The position numbers and the translations under genes were made by a program. DNA of 64,000 nt from assembly GCA_001549895.1 (NCBI GenBank), contig AP014719.1, positions 186,001-250,000 on the forward strand. The letters are read 5' to 3'. Each line of letters starts with the position of its first letter. Within the stretch, counting starts at the first letter, position 1. Positions 10,250 to 21,001 of the stretch are shown here, one piece after another. The stretch is from Arthrobacter sp. Hiyo8. GTDB taxonomy: Bacteria > Actinomycetota > Actinomycetes > Actinomycetales > Micrococcaceae. The notes beneath the pieces were generated by a model. The model was not told the DNA's origin, did no database searches, and saw only the letters and a list, made by a program, of their open reading frames with translations.

Positions 10250-11149
10250 GGTGTCGGACCCTCCGTATTGATTTTGTTACGCCGGACGGCGCCGCTTCGC
10301 CATGGGATGACAATCTTTTCCAGTGTGACAATAATTTGGATGAAAACGGCGCCAATGAGCGCGGCGAGTACTATACCAACAAACATCGGATCGGGTTGAA
10401 GTAAGGTCCATGACGTCCAAATAAGTTGCCCAAGCCCATTGTTAGCACTGACGAACTCCGCGGCGATTATTACAACAATTCCAAGGCCGGCAGCAACCTT
10501 CAGACCAGCAAATATCTGACTGAGTGAGCCTGGAAGGATAACGCGTAGAAATAGTGTGATGCCGTGGCACCGCAGGACCGTCCAGCTTCGATCAGTTGCG
10601 TATCCAGACTGCGCACACCAGATTCTGTGCTGATATATACCGGAAACACCACAGCAAAAAGACCATAATCACCAAGGGAACGTCGCCGAGCCCAAACAGG
10701 AGCAGCAACAAAGGGAGGACTGCGATTTTTGGCACGGCGTACAGAGCTGCCAGGGTTGGATTTAGGGCCGCGCGCATCAGCCGCGACATCCCAAGGACGA
10801 GTCCGAACGCTATCCCTACAACTGCTCCAATAACGTATCCGATGACGAGCCGCTGGATGGTCGCGAATGAGTCGCCTGTCAGCATCCCCGTACTAAGCAT
10901 CTTCCAGCCTTGTTCGAGAACACGAGTGGGCTCAGAGAACAGCCGTACGTCGAGGACGCCGAACTGAGATGCCATCTGCCAAGCTGCTAGGAGTACAACA
11001 GGCGTTATGACTCCTGCTATGAGATCCCTTCTGCGTCTGCGGATCTCTCGTTGCAGTAGTCTGCTCGCGACGTTCTGTCGTCCTTCGCTGGGCTGCCGCT
11101 CGATCACGTTGCTTCTTACAGAGTCAGAGGTGGCTGGTGTTGACTTCAT
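10246..11149 (-). pseudogene. ABC transporter permease (NitT/TauT type), frameshifted
   Basis: Inner-membrane permease of the SsuC/TauC class. Hydrophobic helices are clear (AGVITPVVLLAAWQMA, IGYVIGAVVGIAFGLVLG, AVPKIAVLPLLLLLFGLG). Two single-base losses (near 10650 and 10565) hide the rest: repaired, it reads FPVYISTESGVRSLD with the EAA-loop LIEAGRSCGAT, then GLGIVVIIAAEFVSA and a final helix VGIVLAALIGAVFIQ, stopping at 10246 inside the isomerase start. It overlaps the ATPase gene by 4 nt. Repaired length is about 300 aa, normal for the family. Confidence 0.72.
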
Positions 11150-11954
11150 GAGTTGCTGCTTTCGATTAGGAGTCCCGCTGCGACCTCGTCACGGAGGGAG
11201 TCCCACAAGGTGGCTTTCAGTTCGGCAAATGCAGATGAACCTACGAGGCGGGCGTCCCTGGGACGATCGAACGGGACCTCAAGGTCATCGCGAACACGGC
11301 CAGGGCGCGAAGACATCATGATGATTCGGTCTCCTAGCAGGAGTCCTTCGTCGAGGCTGTGGGTAACGAACACCACGGTTTTACGGTGCTGTTGCCATAG
11401 GTCGAGAAGTTGCTCCTGCATTAGGGCACGAGTTTGAGCGTCGAGGGCCCCGAGAGGCTCGTCCATGAGCAGAAGGTCGCTTCCCGACGCAAAAGCTCTG
11501 GCAATGGCCACCCGCTGGCGCATTCCGCCGGACATCTGATGAGGATAGCTGTCAGCAAATCCGCGGAGACCGACCTGCTCGATCCAGTAATGGGCAGTCT
11601 CGTTGCGCTCTTTCTTAGAAATTCCGTCTATTTCGAGCGGGAAGGTGACATTGCGCAGCACGGTTCGCCAAGGAAAAAGACCTCCCCCTGAAATACCATT
11701 GCCGGGCGAGTCGGATGCGTAGCGCGGTCTATCTCACACAAACCCTCATCGGCTTGCTCAAGACCACCGATGATCCTCAGCAACGTTGATTTTCCACAAC
11801 CTGAGGGACCAAGGAGGCATACGAATGATCCAGCGCTTACCGAAAGGCTAACGTTTTCAAGAGCATGTGTAATTCCGGCGGGGCCGATGAATGATTTGCT
11901 CACCTCCTTAACAGCGATATGTGGCTGGATCAAGGTTTGGTCAATGGGATTCAT
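11146..11954 (-). pseudogene. ABC transporter ATP-binding protein (NitT/TauT type), frameshifted
   Basis: Walker [10 protein letters not shown] near residue 45, Q-loop MVFQGGG, signature MSGGMRQR, Walker B LLLMDEP and the H-loop VFVTHSLDE are all present. A single missing G near 11690 (5 Gs where 6 restore the frame) splits it after MVFQG; the repaired frame gives [16 protein letters not shown] at 11954. It energises the permease, with which it overlaps by 4 nt; the substrate-binding gene lies just upstream. Confidence 0.75.
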
Positions 11955-11971
11955 TTTCGTTTGCAAGTAAG

Positions 11972-13079
11972 TCACCCTTTCGGCAAAGCGGGGCAAACAG
12001 AAGATGCCGGGAGATTTTGGGAGATGCTGGTGTCGATCAACTGATCCATCGGCAGAGGGTCTTTGTACTCGAGTTGGCCCGTCCTTAGCCACAAATCTTG
12101 CATCTGCCCTACATTGCTCGTACTGGGGGCCATATCAAATGCATAGAATGCGGTTGCTTTGATTTGCGCACTCGGCACGCCGAGTGCGGCTGACAGAATT
12201 GCTAGGTTTTCATCGCTCTTGGCCACTTCCGGGCGTAGGTCACACGCCGCCCGTGCCATAGCTGCGTAGAAGCCCTTCGCGCTCGGGCTGGAGCTGAAGG
12301 CGGAGTTGTACATCATGGCTGCAACCCCAGAGCCCGCAGGGAGGGGCGCAAAGTTCACAGCGACTCCTTGGCTTATTGCCTGGGACGCGTAAGGTTCGAC
12401 GCCGACCGCTGCATCGACGGCTCCCGTCTTCAACGCAGTGGCGGTATCGGCCACCCCGACGTTGACGGCTTTGACATCGCTCACGCTCAGACCGCCAGTA
12501 CGCAACACCCTGTCCGCGAAATAACTCAAAGCGGCTCCTAGGCCCCCGGTCAACGCCATGGGATGACCTTTAAGATCTGAAATGGACTTCACTTGGCCGC
12601 TGTCCACCAAGGACTTCCGGACTAGTAGACCGCCGGGGCTGGTCCGGAGCCGGCTCGGGCATAACGTTCCCCCCTCCGACAATTTTCAGGTCCAACTTCT
12701 GGTGGATGCTATTGAAGTAACCAGCGGACAGACCCGCCTGAAGCACGTTAAGCCGGCCGGTGGCTACCAAGCTCATCCCGGTGGCCCCGCTTGCAATGAT
12801 TTGATCCTGTACTTCGATGCCATTTTGGGCGAAGTAGCCCTTTGCCATTGCGATGTATAGGGGAGCATTCGAGAGGTCCTTGGTATGTCCCACGGACACA
12901 GTCTGGAGCCGGGGAGAGCTGCCTGCGGTGGCGTGGTCTCCTGCCCCGCATCCGGTGAGCGCGATCATCCCGACGGCCAGGACGGCAGCCAACAAGGGCG
13001 CATCCCTTCTCGGGGCTACCCCGAACACGGCCGAACGAATTCCCCTAAAGCTGGCTACTTTCAACACTCTGACCTCCAT
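11972..13079 (-). pseudogene. ABC transporter substrate-binding lipoprotein (NMT1/SsuA-like), frameshifted
   Basis: Signal peptide with lipobox LTGC near residue 43, so lipid-anchored outside the membrane. The mature part carries VGHTKDLSNAPLYIAMAKGYF, typical of the NMT1 family that binds sulfonates, nitrate, thiamine precursors or aromatics, and IVGGGNVMPEPAP. Near 12640 the frame shifts; it resumes as SPGGLLVRKSLVDSGQ, DLKGHPMALTG and AVNVGVADTATALKTGAVDAA. This junction fits one extra C rather than a loss. It heads the operon: binding protein, ATPase, permease, isomerase. The ligand is unknown. Confidence 0.72.
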
Positions 13080-13966
13080 TGGTCATTTGCTCCAGCTCGT
13101 CTTGGTGGCGCATTAGCAAGCGGCAGGAGAGGAAACAGGATCTGTAGTCGGATCCCAATATCAGAGTGACACGAGATCTAATGACGGGATGAGGCGATAT
13201 GAAACATGGTCGTTTTCAATAGCTTTTCCATATCGATGCCTTAAATCTCTCATCAAAATCCGCCAATCCTGCGCCTTCCAGGATCCTGATTGGCGGAACG
13301 GTCAGCTGGTAATACCAGCGGCCTCTGTTGATGGACCCCTGAAGTGGCGACAACCGGGTTCCGCGGAAGGGGCGGGTAGCTGGGTCTGCCCTGAACCGGC
13401 GCTGCCTATCCGCGCGCGTTCAAGTTTTCGCCCATTGGTAACCGTCCCAACAGCGCTCCCTTTGACCGGACGAAAGCGCACCGAACTGCTGCCGGTCATC
13501 AGCCGGCACTGATGGTGACACCACCGGCCGTGGTCAGGCAGAATATCATTTGCAGAGCGGTTCCATCGAGGGCCGCCGGGCTGTTTGTCATGGAGATTGA
13601 TCACGCCCTGAACCGCGTTGGCGGTCTGCACTGAGTTGCGTCCCATCAGGACCGACGGAGCGTCCCAAGTAGTGTCGGTCAGCCATGCGGGCACCAGTGC
13701 GATGGGAAGGCCGACTAGGGCCGGCACAAGAGCAGGCAGACAAACAGGTCCTGTCCGGCGGAGTCGACTGCGCGTCCGTATGCTCTCCAGGCCTGCGTGA
13801 ACCGGGGGACGATGTGGCCAGCACGGCGGGCGGCCAGTGCATCATCCCTGACGTAGCCGAGCGGTTTCCACCCGTTACATTTATTCCCCGAGAGCCGGGG
13901 ATTTGGTCGCTGGACCCGGTATGACTTTCTTGCCCTGTCACTGATGATCCGAATCTTCTATATCTG
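13080..13966. other. Intergenic stretch, no gene recognised
   Basis: About 890 bp between the ABC operon and the first IS110. Minus-strand frames at 13302-13941 contain protein-like pieces (ALVGLPIALVPAWL) but no family signature, and GC and reading frames are mixed. The 13080-13300 part is more AT-rich and probably holds the promoter of the ABC operon. The rest may be a decayed gene. Confidence 0.35.
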
Positions 13967-15044
13967 TCAAGCCGCCCTCGGGACGGTTTCGTTAGGGGTG
14001 TGGAGGGCGTTCAGGGTGCGATAGAGGTGCCGCGCGAGATATCTCTTGAGGATGCGGCGGATCTCTCGGGGTTCTTGCCTTCGGCTTTCTTGCGTTCGGC
14101 ATTGGCCCGGGTGGCGGGGTCGTGGACCATCCTGACGACGGTGGCCATGTGGAGTGCACTGTTGAGGCGCCTGTCGCCTCCTCTGTTGAGTCTGTGTCGG
14201 ACTGTGTTCCCCGACGATGCTGGGATGGGATTGACCCCGGCCAGAGCGGCGAAGGCGGCCTCCGAACGTACCTGGCCTAGATGCGACCAAGCCGTGTAGA
14301 CCACGGCGGCGGTCACGGTCCCGATTCCTGTTTCCTCCAGAAGCGGAGCGGCGGGGCTGGACTCCAAGAGCTCCGTGGAACGGGTGAGATTGTCCTTTAG
14401 CTCGGCGTCCAGCGTGGTGATGCGCTTGGCGAGCCGGACGGCCTCGGCCCGCGCAGTCGACGGAGCCAGCTCTTCGTCGCGGGCGCGCCAGTGGGAGATT
14501 TCGGTGATCTGGCTATCGGTGAGGGGCTTGCGGGCGTCGATTCCTAGGTCGAGGGCCCGCAGTAGGCGGTCAGGGCGTTGACCTGGCGGTGCGCTCGAGC
14601 GTCATCTGCTCTCTGGCGGCGACCAGGACGCGCAGGGCGGCACGGATGCCATCGTCCTGTCGCGGGATTCGCAGATGATCCTCGTCCAGTGGAAGAGCTG
14701 CTGCAGCGATGGCGGCCGCGTCCAGCGGATCGGATTTTCCGGCGCCCCGCCGGGCGGGTGCGTAGGCCCTAGGGCTTCAACGAACCGGTACCCCGCCCTT
14801 CCGACGGTGCCCGTGAGCAGGGCCCCGTAGCTGCCGGCGCCCTCGATGACCCACAAGGCACCGAGGTCGCCGCCAGTGCGGCGTGCGACCCAAGGGCGAT
14901 CGCACGGTTCCTGCCGGCGTGGGTATTCGGGAAGGCCTGGATGCCCAGATGCTCGCCGCTGGCAGCGATAACGGCATAGGTATGTGTGCGGGCGTGGGTG
15001 TCCACGCCGATGACGAACGGGTGGGAGCATGCGACAGTTCTCAT
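13967..15044 (-). pseudogene. IS110-family transposase, multiply frameshifted
   Basis: The N-terminal DEDD (RuvC-like) domain begins VIGVDTHARTHTYAVIA near 15010. The C-terminal transposase_20 domain is clear at 14000-14340: GIGTVTAAVVYTAW, FAALAGVNPIPASSGN, HRLNRGGDRRLNSALHMA and NPREIRRILKRYLARHLY. At least four frame changes separate the pieces, so this copy cannot make a full protein as read. IS110 elements use a bridge RNA in the flanking non-coding end; nothing could be assigned as that RNA by eye. Confidence 0.72.
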
Positions 15045-15239
15045 CGCGGCCGGGGTTCCTTCCTCAGGAACCGGCAGATGCTTCAGGCCGCGCGGTGCGG
15101 CCGGACGCCGGCCGGGTGAAGGTCACTCCGAGGCATTCCTGTGATGAGCCACAGTCCCCAAGGGCCGCGCAGTCTTCTGATCAAGCCATCGGGGTGGGCC
15201 AGGCAGGCACTGGCCGCCATTCCCCTGACCGGACAATTC

Positions 15240-15600
15240 GGATCCAAGGCCCACGAACGGGCCGAGGGGGTGTTGAGTCACAGCCAGGAAGAGGCTTCCA
15301 GCACCAACCCTGCCAGCCAGTCCCAGACCAGCCACATCAAGACTCAACGTTCGAAGCCCCACACCCTGCGGTCCGTGGACCAGGACAGCGAATTGCTTGC
15401 GACGTTGAAGGCGCTCTCCGGTTTCGACGCGACCTGACCCACGAATGCACACGGGCGATCAACCGGCTGCGGTCCCTGCTGCTGTAGATCTTCCCCCGCC
15501 CTGGAGCGCGCCTTCCCGGTCACCGTTCTGACCAGGACCCTGGTGCTGGAGCTGTGGGAAACCCCGGTCGGTTTATCCAAAGCGACAGCCTTCGGATCGA
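15240..15600 (+). pseudogene. Second IS110-family transposase fragment, decayed
   Basis: Reads DSELLATLKALSGFDA, then in another frame DLTHECTRAINRLRSLLL, a stop, then ALERAFPVTVLTRTL. This is the central helical segment of IS110 transposases. The stop after RSLLL looks like CAG to TAG. Neither the DEDD start nor the C-terminal domain is present, so it is a remnant, opposite in strand to the neighbouring copy. Confidence 0.55.
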
Positions 15601-15620
15601 TGACTCACACCGGGCCATCC

Positions 15621-16253
15621 AGGCCCGCACGTCGTGGCCGCCGAGGACGATGTCGTGTTCGAGATGGGTGCTCTTGATGAGCGGGTTTGCTCGCATGCTC
15701 CCTTGCCAGACTCAAGAGTCAGTTTTTTGCTCTACTGCCGCACTTCAGACCTTAGGAGCCGCTGGAGGGCAGATTACACCGAAAGACTTGTCGGCAGCTG
15801 ACCATGACCGGGTCCTTGACGAGTCCGGCTGGCGTCTTCAAGACCCCCACTCGTGGAGGGATGGGGGATGGTCCAGGGCATGACACCGCGACCGAACGGT
15901 CAATTTACTAAGCCTCTGTTGGATCCGCCAGGCAGCTGCGATTGTCTACGACGTCAGGTGCTTTACGGACCATGCCTCGTTCTCTTTTCTTGGCGCAGGC
16001 GTGTCGTTGACTTGGTGGGAGGCGATCCGGAGAGCAACGAGCTTTCGATGCTGGCGGGATCGCAGGCAATGAATTCGTGTTCCTCTGTTGTCCACTGTTC
16101 GGGGCGCGGCTGATTTCGTCGAGCTCGACGACAAATTTTGACGGCCTTCCAAAGCCCGGGTCCCGGCAATATAGCCAAGTAGCGGACAGACACAGACCCT
16201 GGTTTCCTGCGACATGGTTTCCGACATACCTAGCTTAAATGGTCCCTGTTGAG
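15621..16253. other. Stretch between IS remnants, no gene recognised
   Basis: About 630 bp with short open frames on both strands and no recognisable domain. It probably represents flanking or decayed DNA between mobile elements. Confidence 0.4.
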
Positions 16254-16319
16254 GGCTCTCCGTGGTTCGTGGTGAAACGGATTCCGTGTCTTGAAAGCTG
16301 AAGGGCTCGTAGCCCTGCT

Positions 16320-17540
16320 GTGATGGATGTTCTCTACGCATTCATCAAGAGTCAGGAGCTACGAGCCTTGATCGAGCCTACTTCCCCGCGCCCCGATGCT
16401 GCCACCGTCCTCTTTAATCTGCCCGACTACGGCGTCACCGATACCGACGTCCTCGCCTTCGGGCAGCGGCGGGTCCGCGTCGAAGCCACCGCCGAGGCCG
16501 GCTGCCCGTGCTGCGGCGTCGTCAGCACCCGTGTGCATTCGCGCCGGCTCCAACGTCTGCGTGACATCCCTGTCGCCGGCCCGGTTGAAGTGATCTGGTC
16601 CAAGCGGAGATTCTTCTGCGATGAGTATCTGTGCCCGCGGCAGACCTTCGCCGAGGAGACCGCCCAGGTCCCGCGCCGCGCCCGGTCCACCCGCCGGCTT
16701 CGCGACACCCTCGTGGCCGCCGTCATCGGATCGGGCCGGGCCGCGGCGGAGGCGGCTTCCTCGTTCGGTGTCTCCTGGTGGCTGGTCCAGCGGGCCTGGA
16801 CTACGCGGCGCTGACACTGCCCGACGTGGACGCCTTGGCACCCGTGCGGTTCTTCCGAGACCCGGCCACCAAGGCCTGGAAACGCTTCGAACCGTGGATG
16901 AGCACCATTGTCGATCTGGACACCGGCCAGGTGCTCGGGATCGTGGACGGCCGCGACAGCGAAGGCGTCGGGGACTGGCTGTTCGCCCGGCCCCTGCAGT
17001 GGCGCCTGGGCGTGCAGGTCGTCGCGATCGATCCGTCCGCCGCGTTCCGCAAGGCACTGCGGATGTGGCTTCCGCGCACCGCGGTCTCGGTCGACGCGTT
17101 CCACCTGGTCAAGCTCGCAACGACATGCTCACCGAAGTCCGGCAACGCCTCACGCAGCAGGTCCATGGCCGGCGGGGACGCTCCATCGATCCTGTCTGGG
17201 CCAACCGGCGCCTGCTGTTGCGCGGCGGGGACACCTCTCGGACCGGGCACGGACAGGCTCAACACCGTATTCGCTACCGACGACGCCACCGGGAAGCTAC
17301 AGGCTGCCTGGCTGGTCAAAGAACAGCTCCGGACCTTACTCGCAACCGGTTCCCTCGCCGACGCGGCCGCCGCGAAAGACCGCCTCCAAGTCCTTGTCGA
17401 ACAAGCCGCCCAACCGGAAACGAACCGGCTCTGGCGCACCATCTGCCGGTGGTGGAAGGAAATCGAAGTCCTCATCGTCACCGGCGCGACAACGGCGAAA
17501 GTAGAAGCAAACAACACAGCCATCAAACACATCAAACGGA
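16320..17540 (+). pseudogene. ISL3-family transposase, frameshifted and interrupted
   Basis: N-terminal zinc-finger part has CPCCG; then RRFFCDEYLCPRQTFAEE; the DDE domain runs from ALTLPDVDALAPVRFF through VDAFHLVKLA and a C-terminal KVEANNTAIKHIKR. Frameshifts near 16798, 17122, 17233 and 17263 are each repaired by one C or G. At 17540 the gene is cut by the Tn554-like element. The missing tail (GFTNPRNYKTRILLRSAAK) is found in frame at 20703-20770, directly after the element. Joining both halves gives IKHIKR-TGRGFTNPRNY, the expected ISL3 C-terminus. Confidence 0.8.
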
Positions 17541-17545
17541 AATCA

Positions 17546-17556
17546 GTTAACCGGCC
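17546..17556 (+). repeat. Left terminal inverted repeat of the Tn554-like element
   Basis: GTTAACCGGCC, followed by CTCG. Its exact reverse complement is at 20687-20697. It marks the left junction with the ISL3 transposase. Confidence 0.6.
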
Positions 17557-17647
17557 CTCGATGACCGGACACGCCACGAATTTCCAGAAGCCCCGGATGC
17601 CGTCGTGGCGGTAGGAGACTGGAAACAGTCCTGCCGGAGGAGGACGC

Positions 17648-18703
17648 ATGGGACTAAAGGTTGCCCGGTCCGGGGATGGTCATATTCTCACGGGTGCTGC
17701 TGACGCCGCCGGGGAATTGGTCAACGGATTCCTGGCCCATCTGACGACAAGGAATTTCTCACCCGCAACGCGCCGGGCGTATGCGTTCGACCTGTTGAAT
17801 TTCCTGCGTTTTCTCATGGAGCGAGGGCTCGGGCTGGCGGATGTCGCCCCGACTGATCTGTTCGATTACCTCGACTGGCAGCAGCAGCCGCAGAAGAATT
17901 CCGGCGCCACGGTTGTCCGGCTCACTTCACGCATGGGTGCAGCCCCGGCGACGATGAACCGGCGGATTGCTGCAGTGCGGAGCCTGTACGACTACGCCGT
18001 GATAGCCGGTGCCGTGAACGAGAACCCGGTCCCGGCGGCGCGGCGGTCTTCCGGTTTCCGTGCCATGCGGCGCGGGCTGCTCGGGCACCTGGGCAAAGGC
18101 CGCGAGCGTGGCGGGGGCAAGCTGGTGCGTGAAGCGAAGAGGCTTCCCTTTGCCCTGGATCCTGCCCAGGTGGCCGTTTTCATCGCCGATCTGCTGACCG
18201 CCCGCGATCGTTCGATGGCGCTGTTGATGCTGCTGGGCGGACTGCGCGCGTCAGAGGTACGGCTGCTGCCGCTGGCCAACGTCGATTTTGGTCTGCGGCG
18301 GGTCAGGGTTAAGGGCAACGGCGGAAAGGAACGTGTCGTGCCGGTCGACCCGTCATTCTTCACGGAACTGGCGTCCTACCTGCGCACCGAGCGTCCGGCC
18401 GGCTGCACTGCCCGGGAATGCTTCGTGGTGTTGCGAGGACCGACCACAGGCCATGCCCTGACCGAAGCCGGTCTACGGCGGATCTTCCGCACCCACCGGC
18501 TGCGGGCAGGCACCCCGCTGGTGCGTCCACACCGGCTGCGCCATACCTATGGAACGGAACTCGCCGCTGCCGGAATCGATCTGCTGGTGCTGCGCGACCT
18601 CATGGGCCACGCCAGCCCGGAGACGACCGCCGGCTATGTCCATCTGTCGGCAACAACGCTGGCCGAGGAGTACGCGGCTGCCAGATCACGATTGGAGTCA
18701 TGA
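17648..18703 (+). CDS. Tyrosine recombinase, TnpA-like (first of pair)
   Basis: 351 aa, intact. N-terminal SAM-like core-binding domain (ATRRAYAFDLLNFLRFLMERG), then the catalytic domain with all active residues visible: Arg in LLGGLRASEVRLL, HRLRH box in RPHRLRHTYGTEL, His in LMGHASPETT and the Tyr nucleophile in AGYVHLS. Its TGA overlaps the ATG of the second recombinase (ATGATG). It would cut and rejoin the ends of the element together with TnpB. As the only unbroken recombinase here, it may still be active. Confidence 0.85.
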   Translation: MGLKVARSGDGHILTGAADAAGELVNGFLAHLTTRNFSPATRRAYAFDLLNFLRFLMERGLGLADVAPTDLFDYLDWQQQPQKNSGATVVRLTSRMGAAPATMNRRIAAVRSLYDYAVIAGAVNENPVPAARRSSGFRAMRRGLLGHLGKGRERGGGKLVREAKRLPFALDPAQVAVFIADLLTARDRSMALLMLLGGLRASEVRLLPLANVDFGLRRVRVKGNGGKERVVPVDPSFFTELASYLRTERPAGCTARECFVVLRGPTTGHALTEAGLRRIFRTHRLRAGTPLVRPHRLRHTYGTELAAAGIDLLVLRDLMGHASPETTAGYVHLSATTLAEEYAAARSRLES

Positions 18704-20653
18704 TGCCTACTGTCACCAAACCCCTCCTCTCCCCGGCCCCGGTGATAGAGATCTGCGCGAGGACTACTTCGGGTTCGTCGAGGAACTTTCCTACGGTCCG
18801 CAGGCAAAATACCTGCGCCGCCTGCGTGCGGCTGCCTTCCTGGACAACTGCCCGAATCCCGTGGAGTGGATGCGTCGTCCCGTCGCCGAACGCCTTCTGC
18901 AGATCAAACGCCTCGACGCCTGGGCCTTCCTCTCCTGGTGCTTTGCCACCGGCCGGCTCGTCCCCGACCTGGAACTGCTCACACTCAAAGGCAAGGGCAC
19001 TCATTTCTCGCTCTGGTCCCGGCTGCATCCAGACGACAACACCGCGGTTAGCCGGGCGGCCACGACGTTCGACTGGAGCGCGGAATGGGCACAACGCGTC
19101 ATCGGCAACGCGTTTCCGCTGCTTTGCATGACCCGCGGCGTCGACCTGCAATCCATGACGGACGCCGATCTGGATGCAGTGGAGCGGGCTATCGCAACAT
19201 CGACGCTCCTGGCGCCGCGCACGCGGCGAGTCCTTGGCAGTCAGCACCGCTGCCTGCGAAAGCTCTGCTATCAGCTGGGAGTCACGGACATCCCGCCCGT
19301 TCACCCCAACCGCCGGGAGCGGACGCCGGCGCAACGGGCCGAGGGAGTGCCGCAGCCGCTGATCCGCCCCGTCATCGCCCGCTACCTCACGACCATCGCC
19401 GCGACACTTCGCCCAGCCACTGTTACCTCCCGGGCAGAACACCTGACCCTGCTGACAGTCTGGCTTTCCGGGAAACACCCCGAATGCCGCGAACTCACTG
19501 GCCTGACCCGCCGCCACCTCGAAGAATTCCTGGCCTGGGATGCAACCCGGCTCTCCCAAGGACGGAGGGGACGCGGGCAACGGATCTCGGTCACTCACCA
19601 TATGCACGTCGTGATCAACCTGCGCAGCTTCTTCGATGACCTCACCGCCTGGGGATGGGCCGACCGGCCGGCCGAGACTGTTGTCCACCGCGCGGACATC
19701 CCGCGGCCGCCAGCACCGCTGCCCAGGGCACTGCCCCCGCAAACAGACAGCGCCCTGATGAAAGCCGTCGCGAACCTCCCCGACACCGCCGCCCGCGCCG
19801 GGATCACCCTGCTGCGAGGCGGCGGCCTGCGGCTCGGGGAACTACTCGACCTCGAACTCGACTGCCTCTAGGACCTTCCCGGTCACGGCACCTGGCTCAA
19901 GGTCCCGCTGGGCAAGCTCAACACCGAGCGCGTGGTCCCTCTCGATGACGCGACCCTGGCCGCCCTGGACCAATGGATGAGCGAACGGGGTTCCCAGCGG
20001 GCACTGCCGCATCCGCGCACCGGCCGCCCCGCAGACTTCCTGTTCACCTTGCGCGGCACCCGAATCGGAGCAACCCGGATTCGCCGCGGCCTTGACGACG
20101 CGGTTCAAGCTGCCGGGCTCGTCCGCCCCGACGGAACACCCGAACATGTCACCCGCATCAGCTCCGCCACACCTACGCGACCGAACTGGTCAACGCCGGC
20201 ATGACCCTGCAGGCCCTCATGGCGCTGCTGGGCCACGTCACCCCAGAGATGACAACGCGCTACGCCCACCTGGCCGACACCACCGTCCGGGCCTCATACG
20301 ATTCGGCGATGGCCAGGATCCGCGAAAGCCGGCAACTTCCCCTAGTGGTCAGCGACCGGCCGGTCGTGCCCGAACGCATCGAATGGCTCCACAGCGAAAT
20401 GCTCAAGACCCGCGTCGCCCACGGATACTGCTCGCGCCACCTCGCCGCCGAAGCATGCCCCTACGCCAACATCTGCGAGCAATGCGACAACTACACCACC
20501 AGCACCGAATTCCTGCCCCAGATCGAGGCCCAGTTGCACGACAAAACCGAACTCAGAGATGACGCGCTCGAGCGCGGTTGGGACAGCGAGGTGGCCGGGC
20601 ACGCCCGCGTCATCACAAGCCTCCAGAAACACCTGGACCGGCTAAAGGCCTGA
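18700..20653 (+). pseudogene. Tyrosine recombinase, TnpB-like (second of pair), disrupted
   Basis: About 650 codons, the size of Tn554 TnpB. The catalytic domain is near 19740-20310: Arg in LLRGGGLRLGELL, then HQLRHTYATEL, LLGHVTPEMT and RYAHLAD. A cysteine-rich tail follows (CSRHLAAEACPYANICEQCDNY), as in this recombinase class. Three lesions: a missing G near 18740 just after the start, an in-frame TAG at 19869-19871 that looks like a TGG (Trp) codon in LDCLWDLPGHGTW, and a missing C near 20155. The TAG is a substitution, so this gene may be truly dead. Confidence 0.78.
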
Positions 20654-20686
20654 CAGCAATAAACCCAAGCTTGACCCGGACGCGAA

Positions 20687-20697
20687 GGCCGGTTAAC
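20687..20697 (+). repeat. Right terminal inverted repeat of the Tn554-like element
   Basis: GGCCGGTTAAC, the exact complement of 17546-17556. Directly after it the ISL3 transposase frame resumes. Confidence 0.6.
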
Positions 20698-21001
20698 AGG
20701 CCGGGGATTTACCAACCCACGCAACTACAAAACGCGTATCCTGTTGCGCAGCGCCGCCAAATCAGCGGCATGAACATCGATCACGGCAGAACAATCACCA
20801 CGAACCGTGAAGAGATTCCCTAACGCTTGTCAAGCGTTTTTTAGCCGTGGACGACGGGCATGGTGAGTGCCCCGTCACCGTCGTTTCGCGGTGCGGTTTG
20901 TCTGGCCGTCGCCTGTCAATGCGGCCGTGACGCGGCTGGTGAAGGGGCAAACGTGCGGGGGCGCGCCTGGTCAGCGACGGTGCCGGGACGCTGTTATCGG
21001 G

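Larger units (their letters stand above)
17541..20697 (+). mobile_element. Tn554-like transposon with two tyrosine recombinases
   Basis: A 3.15-kb unit bounded by GTTAACCGGCC (17546-17556) and GGCCGGTTAAC (20687-20697), exact inverted repeats; similarity extends to about 15 bp. It carries two tandem tyrosine recombinases of about 350 and 650 aa, matching the sizes of TnpA and TnpB of Tn554. No tnpC-like third gene and no cargo gene was seen. It sits inside the ISL3 transposase between codons for IKHIKR and TGRGF. Confidence 0.7.
16254..20816 (+). mobile_element. ISL3-family insertion sequence split by a nested Tn554-like transposon
   Basis: Ends are marked by GGTTCGTGGTGA at 16264-16275 and its exact complement TCACCACGAACC at 20795-20806, near-terminal inverted repeats of the ISL3 type. 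The transposase starts at the left end; its last ~22 codons reappear at the right end after the insertion. Length without the nested element is about 1.4 kb, the usual ISL3 size. No clear 8-bp target duplication was identified. Confidence 0.7.

Noticed and set aside
18600..19742. 380-codon minus-strand frame over the TnpB-like recombinase
   Set aside because: No family features; the plus strand shows the recombinase domains.
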